A stretch of DNA of 26,588 bases from Candidatus Eiseniibacteriota bacterium. Lineage in GTDB: Bacteria > Joyebacterota > Joyebacteria > Joyebacterales > Joyebacteraceae. A program made the position numbers and the translations under genes. Of the stretch, positions 24,147-26,588 are shown in pieces. Positions within the stretch are counted from its first letter, which is position 1. Each line of letters opens with the position of its first letter. The DNA lies in contig JAUWBY010000003.1 in NCBI GenBank assembly GCA_030609605.1, positions 1 to 26,588 of the forward strand, read 5' to 3'. Below the pieces are notes generated by a model. That model saw only the letters and a program-made list of their open reading frames with translations. It did no database searches and was not told where the DNA came from.

Positions 24147-25667
24147 TTGAGACTGCTCTGTTTCGCCGCCCTTGTTCTCGTCGTCTCATTGTCCGCCATC
24201 GCGCAGGATGTCAATGGAAGCCTCGAGACGATCGACGGCAAACCGATCCTCAGAGTGTGGGGTACGCATGCGGAACGCGGCTACGCCTCAGGCTATCTCA
24301 TGGGCGAGAGCGGAAAGGAGGTCTTCGACGACTACTTCGTCGGCTACATCTGCGCGGGAAATCCCATGATCTACAGCTACTACCGGAGTACGTACCTGAG
24401 CAACTTCGCGGTCGACGCCAAGTACCAGCAGGAAGTCGACTACACGCTGGTGGGCATGGCTGATGCCGGCGTGGATCTCTACAACAGCACACTCGGCAGG
24501 AACATGGACGCAACCGACATCCTTGTCTCGAACGCGATCGTTGATCTGAGTCAAAGGAACGGCGGCATGTACTTCGGTTGCTCCAGCATGTCAAGCTGGG
24601 GGCAGAGCACAATCGACGATCCAATCCTCGGGGGCCACCTTGTCATCACACGGCATCTCGACTGGAGCAAGCACCAGATCCTGACGGACAACCCTGCTCT
24701 CGTTGTGCACTTCCCGTCCGAGTCCGATGAGCAACCCTGGCTATCGATCGGGTACGCCGGCTTTCTTGGGGCGCTGTCCGCCGTCAGTGAATCCGGGGTC
24801 GCGGCTTTCATGGACATGGGAAACTACAATGCGGGAACAGCGGGTACTCCGTACCAACCCATACTCCTCACGATAAGAAGCGGAATGGAGATGGCGGACT
24901 ACGACGGAGATGGGAGCCATTCACCTGACGATGTGACCGCTGCCATTCAGGACCGCACTCGAAAGGGCGGCAACATCATTCATGTCACGACGGACGATGG
25001 CATGGACTCGCGCCCCATCGTTATCGAGTGCAACAACGCCGCCGGGGTCGCCACGCGGGATCAGTCCGACAACACGGTCGTGCCCGGCGACAACCTCGTT
25101 GCTACAAACCACTTCCGAGTGCTCTATGCCCCCACGTGGTGCTCACGCTACGACGCCCTCGTCGATTCGCTGACGGCGAACCCTGAGATTTCACCGGCGC
25201 GAAGCTGGAACGTGATGGCGGGCGCGGCAGGCCAGTCGTCGAATATCCAGGCCATCCAATACATCGAATCCGAGGGACTCCTCTATTGGGCGATGGATAC
25301 CTACTCGCAGCCCGCGTATATGCAGGAACCGACGGAGTTCGATATCGACGAGTTCTTCATGAACCCGACAGAAGTCAGCGATGTGGCAAAGCGAAGCGAA
25401 CTCGCGCAGCCACAACCCAACCCCTTCAACCCCACAACCATACTGACCTACACGCTGGTGACTTCGGGCGATGTGGAACTTGCTGTATACGATGTCTCGG
25501 GACGACTCGTGAGGACGCTCGCGAGCGGTCAGCGCGGCCCCGGTGAGCACTCGGCAGTCTGGATGGGCCGTGATGAATCCGGGCGTGAGGTCAGCTCCGG
25601 TGTCTACCTGGTGCGGCTCTTGACTGGAGACACGGTGGCCACACGAAAAATGGTGATGGTAAGGTAG
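24147..25667 (+). CDS. Secreted C45-type Ntn hydrolase/acyltransferase-like protein with C-terminal sorting-type domain
   Basis: 506 residues. Signal peptide about 1-19 (LLCFAALVLVVSLSAIA). The core resembles C45/acyl-CoA:6-APA acyltransferase-like Ntn hydrolases: LRVWGTHAERGYASGYLMGE (35-54), the putative nucleophile C145 in GCSSMSSWGQST, TRHLDW (168-173, in place of the usual RNxDW), and ATNHFR (N322). In this superfamily the Cys becomes N-terminal by self-cleavage; here that would remove about 125 residues of mature protein. DYDGDGSHSPDD (251-262) has the spacing of a calcium-binding EF-hand/dockerin loop. About 418-506 is the same FlgD-Ig/T9SS-type domain as in the preceding protein (PNPFNPTTI, VYDVSGRLV, RKMVMVR). 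The start is TTG at 24147, with GAGGAGGT 7 nt upstream. Probably co-transcribed with the peptidase (137 bp gap). Stop TAG. Substrate unknown. Confidence 0.82.
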   Translation: MRLLCFAALVLVVSLSAIAQDVNGSLETIDGKPILRVWGTHAERGYASGYLMGESGKEVFDDYFVGYICAGNPMIYSYYRSTYLSNFAVDAKYQQEVDYTLVGMADAGVDLYNSTLGRNMDATDILVSNAIVDLSQRNGGMYFGCSSMSSWGQSTIDDPILGGHLVITRHLDWSKHQILTDNPALVVHFPSESDEQPWLSIGYAGFLGALSAVSESGVAAFMDMGNYNAGTAGTPYQPILLTIRSGMEMADYDGDGSHSPDDVTAAIQDRTRKGGNIIHVTTDDGMDSRPIVIECNNAAGVATRDQSDNTVVPGDNLVATNHFRVLYAPTWCSRYDALVDSLTANPEISPARSWNVMAGAAGQSSNIQAIQYIESEGLLYWAMDTYSQPAYMQEPTEFDIDEFFMNPTEVSDVAKRSELAQPQPNPFNPTTILTYTLVTSGDVELAVYDVSGRLVRTLASGQRGPGEHSAVWMGRDESGREVSSGVYLVRLLTGDTVATRKMVMVR

Positions 25668-25697
25668 ATCTCACGGTCGGGCATATGTGTCCCCCCC
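25593..25697 (+). repeat. 3' module shared with the C1 peptidase gene, copy B
   Basis: Counterpart of copy A: the same 75-base coding end, TAG stop, and conserved post-stop bases, with a 2-base insertion just before the C run. In this copy GTCGGG (25676-25681) can pair with CCCGAC (25695-25700) across a 13-nt loop, giving a possible 3'-end hairpin without a T-run. Confidence 0.7.
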
Positions 25698-25786
25698 GAC
25701 TGCAGATTCGGCCGCCTGGCAGCCTTGTCTGAGCGCCAACACAGTTTCTCTCCCTCCACTTGTCTCATCGCCCCCGAAGAAAACAG

Positions 25787-25815
25787 TTGACAATATGCGA
25801 CAGTTGTCGCATATT
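25787..25815 (+). promoter_or_regulatory. Promoter of the blaI-blaR1-like pair
   Basis: TTGACA (25787-25792, perfect -35), 17-bp spacer, CATATT (25810-25815, four of six). Expected start near 25822. The whole core promoter is overlain by the two palindromes, which is the layout of a repressor-controlled, autoregulated promoter. Confidence 0.75.
25792..25815 (+). promoter_or_regulatory. Operator palindrome 1 (blaI promoter)
   Basis: Perfect inverted repeat with 11-bp arms AATATGCGACA / TGTCGCATATT around a 2-bp centre (GT). It fills the space between the -35 and the end of the -10. The core GACA-N2-TGTC resembles the TACA-N2-TGTA box bound by BlaI/MecI/CopY repressors. Confidence 0.85.
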
Positions 25816-25841
25816 ATCTGTGACACTTGTCACAGATAATA
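25812..25841 (+). promoter_or_regulatory. Operator palindrome 2 (blaI promoter)
   Basis: Perfect inverted repeat with 14-bp arms TATTATCTGTGACA / TGTCACAGATAATA around a 2-bp centre (CT). It shares 4 bp with palindrome 1, has the same GACA-N2-TGTC core (centre to centre 23 bp), and covers the -10 and transcription start down to the ribosome binding site. Confidence 0.87.
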
Positions 25842-25853
25842 AGGAGATACTGA

Positions 25854-26264
25854 ATGGGACACCTGCCGGACCTCTCGCGCTTCGAACTGCAGTGTCTGCG
25901 CAAGTTGTGGAGCCGCCGCGAGGCGACCGTGCGCGAGATACACCAGGATCTGCTTGATCCCCCGAGTTACTCGACGGTACGCAAGATCATCGAGCGCCTG
26001 GAGGAAAAGGGAGCTGTCAGGCGCGTGCGCAAGGACGGCAAGGCCTGGGTCTACTGCTCCGTGGTCCATTCTGCAGCAATGCTCCACAAGGAGATCCGAC
26101 GATTCCTCGACGTCGCGTTTGACGGCGCGGCCGCTCCGTTGGTGGCACATCTGGCGGACATGAAGGAGGTGTCACTCGAGGATATCAGGGAACTCGAGAG
26201 ACAGATCGAGCAGAGATCTCAGCCACCGGGGGATGATGACCGGGACGATCGGGAAGGCGGGTGA
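25854..26264 (+). CDS. BlaI/MecI/CopY family transcriptional repressor
   Basis: 136-residue winged-helix repressor. The N-terminal part (LSRFELQCLRKLWSRREATVREIHQDL, then the recognition helix SYSTVRKIIERLEEKGAVRR and wing KDGKAWVYCSV) fits the family, followed by a helical dimerisation part (about 75-120) and a charged, disordered tail (GDDDRDDREGG). It probably binds the two palindromes just upstream and represses its own operon. ATG with AAGGAG 7 nt upstream. Its stop is 4 bp before the start of the BlaR1-like gene, the usual sensor-protease partner that inactivates BlaI by proteolysis. No beta-lactamase or copper gene is visible nearby, so the regulon is unknown. Stop TGA. Confidence 0.93.
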   Translation: MGHLPDLSRFELQCLRKLWSRREATVREIHQDLLDPPSYSTVRKIIERLEEKGAVRRVRKDGKAWVYCSVVHSAAMLHKEIRRFLDVAFDGAAAPLVAHLADMKEVSLEDIRELERQIEQRSQPPGDDDRDDREGG

Positions 26265-26268
26265 ACCA

Positions 26269-26588
26269 ATGTCTGCGATCGGCGCCATGATTCATCAGTT
26301 CTGGTTCGGCATGGCCACCCATCTGTGGCAGAGCACACTCGTCATCGCCTTTGTCACCATCATTGCATTGATGATGAGCCGATCTGCTCCTGCGCGGTTT
26401 CTGAATGCACTCTGGTGGACGGGTCTGCTGAAACTTTTCCTGCCCCTGCCCTTACTCAGCGGACCGGTCAGCCGCCTGATTCCGCTCGCGCTGACGGACC
26501 GCGACGGGGCGGAGGCCGGCGTGGCAGCACTGCCGTCGATGCTGATCCGGGCCTTCGGCGTGCTGGAGCCGGTGACCAAACCCGCAAC
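26269..26588 (+). CDS. BlaR1-like M56 family membrane metallopeptidase, N-terminal fragment
   Basis: The frame opens at ATG 26269, just after the blaI stop, and remains open to the right edge (about 106 residues). It begins MSAIGAMIHQFWFGMATHLWQSTLV with a first TM helix (about 20-36, LVIAFVTIIALMM). The family-typical SRSAPARFLNALWWTGLLKLFLPLPLL follows, giving the cytoplasmic turn and second TM helix of BlaR1/MecR1-like proteins. The HExxH catalytic motif would be further on, outside the window. A ribosome site is only moderately clear (AAGGCGGGTGA overlapping the blaI stop); ATG at 26287 is an alternative start. Pairing with BlaI supports a signal-transducing peptidase role. Confidence 0.85.
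   Translation, partial: MSAIGAMIHQFWFGMATHLWQSTLVIAFVTIIALMMSRSAPARFLNALWWTGLLKLFLPLPLLSGPVSRLIPLALTDRDGAEAGVAALPSMLIRAFGVLEPVTKPA

Noticed and set aside
21517..25667. Firm assignment to type IX secretion
   Set aside because: The C-terminal domain is of the FlgD-Ig/T9SS-like type, but no secretion-system component is in the window and many lineages use this domain without proven T9SS.
25854..26588. Beta-lactam resistance operon
   Set aside because: BlaI and the BlaR1-like protein are present, but no beta-lactamase or PBP gene is in view; such pairs control many other functions.
1..26588. CRISPR arrays, insertion sequences, prophage or restriction-modification genes
   Set aside because: No regularly spaced repeats, transposase, integrase, phage structural or endonuclease motifs were found on either strand.

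Overview
The window looks like chromosomal DNA of a GC-rich, diderm bacterium from an uncultured lineage. The diderm call rests on an MCE/Mla-type lipid transporter (mlaE-mlaF-mlaD) and a Wza-type outer-membrane polysaccharide export protein. Two secreted proteins end in the 'PNPFNP...VYD.xGR.V...SGVY.VRL..GDTV..RKMVMV' C-terminal domain, which is common in FCB-related candidate phyla (Eisenbacteria / Krumholzibacteria / Latescibacteria type). That taxonomic placement is inference; no rRNA gene is present.

Layout. (1) 1-4707, minus strand: the promoter-proximal part of an exopolysaccharide locus, transcribed as wza-like export protein, Wzc-like chain-length/tyrosine-kinase protein, wecB, and a GT2 glycosyltransferase that runs off the left edge. 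(2) 4708-5077: a 370-bp gene-free spacer with small inverted repeats. (3) 5078-18770, minus strand: a tightly packed housekeeping run, in transcription order yicC, remA, gmk, rpoZ, coaBC, udg (family 4), dnaB, mlaE, mlaF, mlaD, radA, ispDF fusion, gltX, ddl. Most gaps are under 85 bp, and a clear sigma70-type promoter lies in front of yicC. (4) 18771-20424: back-to-back promoters and a divergent plus-strand gene for an NFACT/RqcH-like ribosome quality-control protein. (5) 20487-21263, minus: a SAM methyltransferase. (6) 21517-25667, plus: two consecutive secreted cysteine-nucleophile hydrolases, a papain-family (C1) multidomain peptidase and a C45/Ntn-type hydrolase. They share the same C-terminal sorting-type domain, and the similarity continues past the stop codon. 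(7) 25787-26588, plus: a BlaI-family repressor followed by the start of a BlaR1-like (M56) membrane protein. Their promoter is covered by two overlapping, perfect long palindromes.

How the genes fit together. The yicC-to-gltX block couples RNA/translation functions (YicC, RpoZ, GltX), nucleotide and cofactor supply (Gmk, CoaBC, IspDF), replication and repair (DnaB, UDG, RadA) and envelope functions (MlaEFD, Ddl). The left end is a capsule/EPS biosynthesis locus. The right end is an accessory-like region of secreted hydrolases beside a proteolysis-controlled repressor pair.

Most of the window is conventional. The best leads for something less ordinary are the double-palindrome blaI operator, the shared 3' module of the two hydrolase genes, the preference for TAG stop codons (14 of 22 visible stops), a Cys-to-Ser change in the CoaC motif, and a G10 tract inside ddl. 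I did not find a clearly new defence or mobile system, CRISPR array, tRNA, rRNA or insertion sequence.
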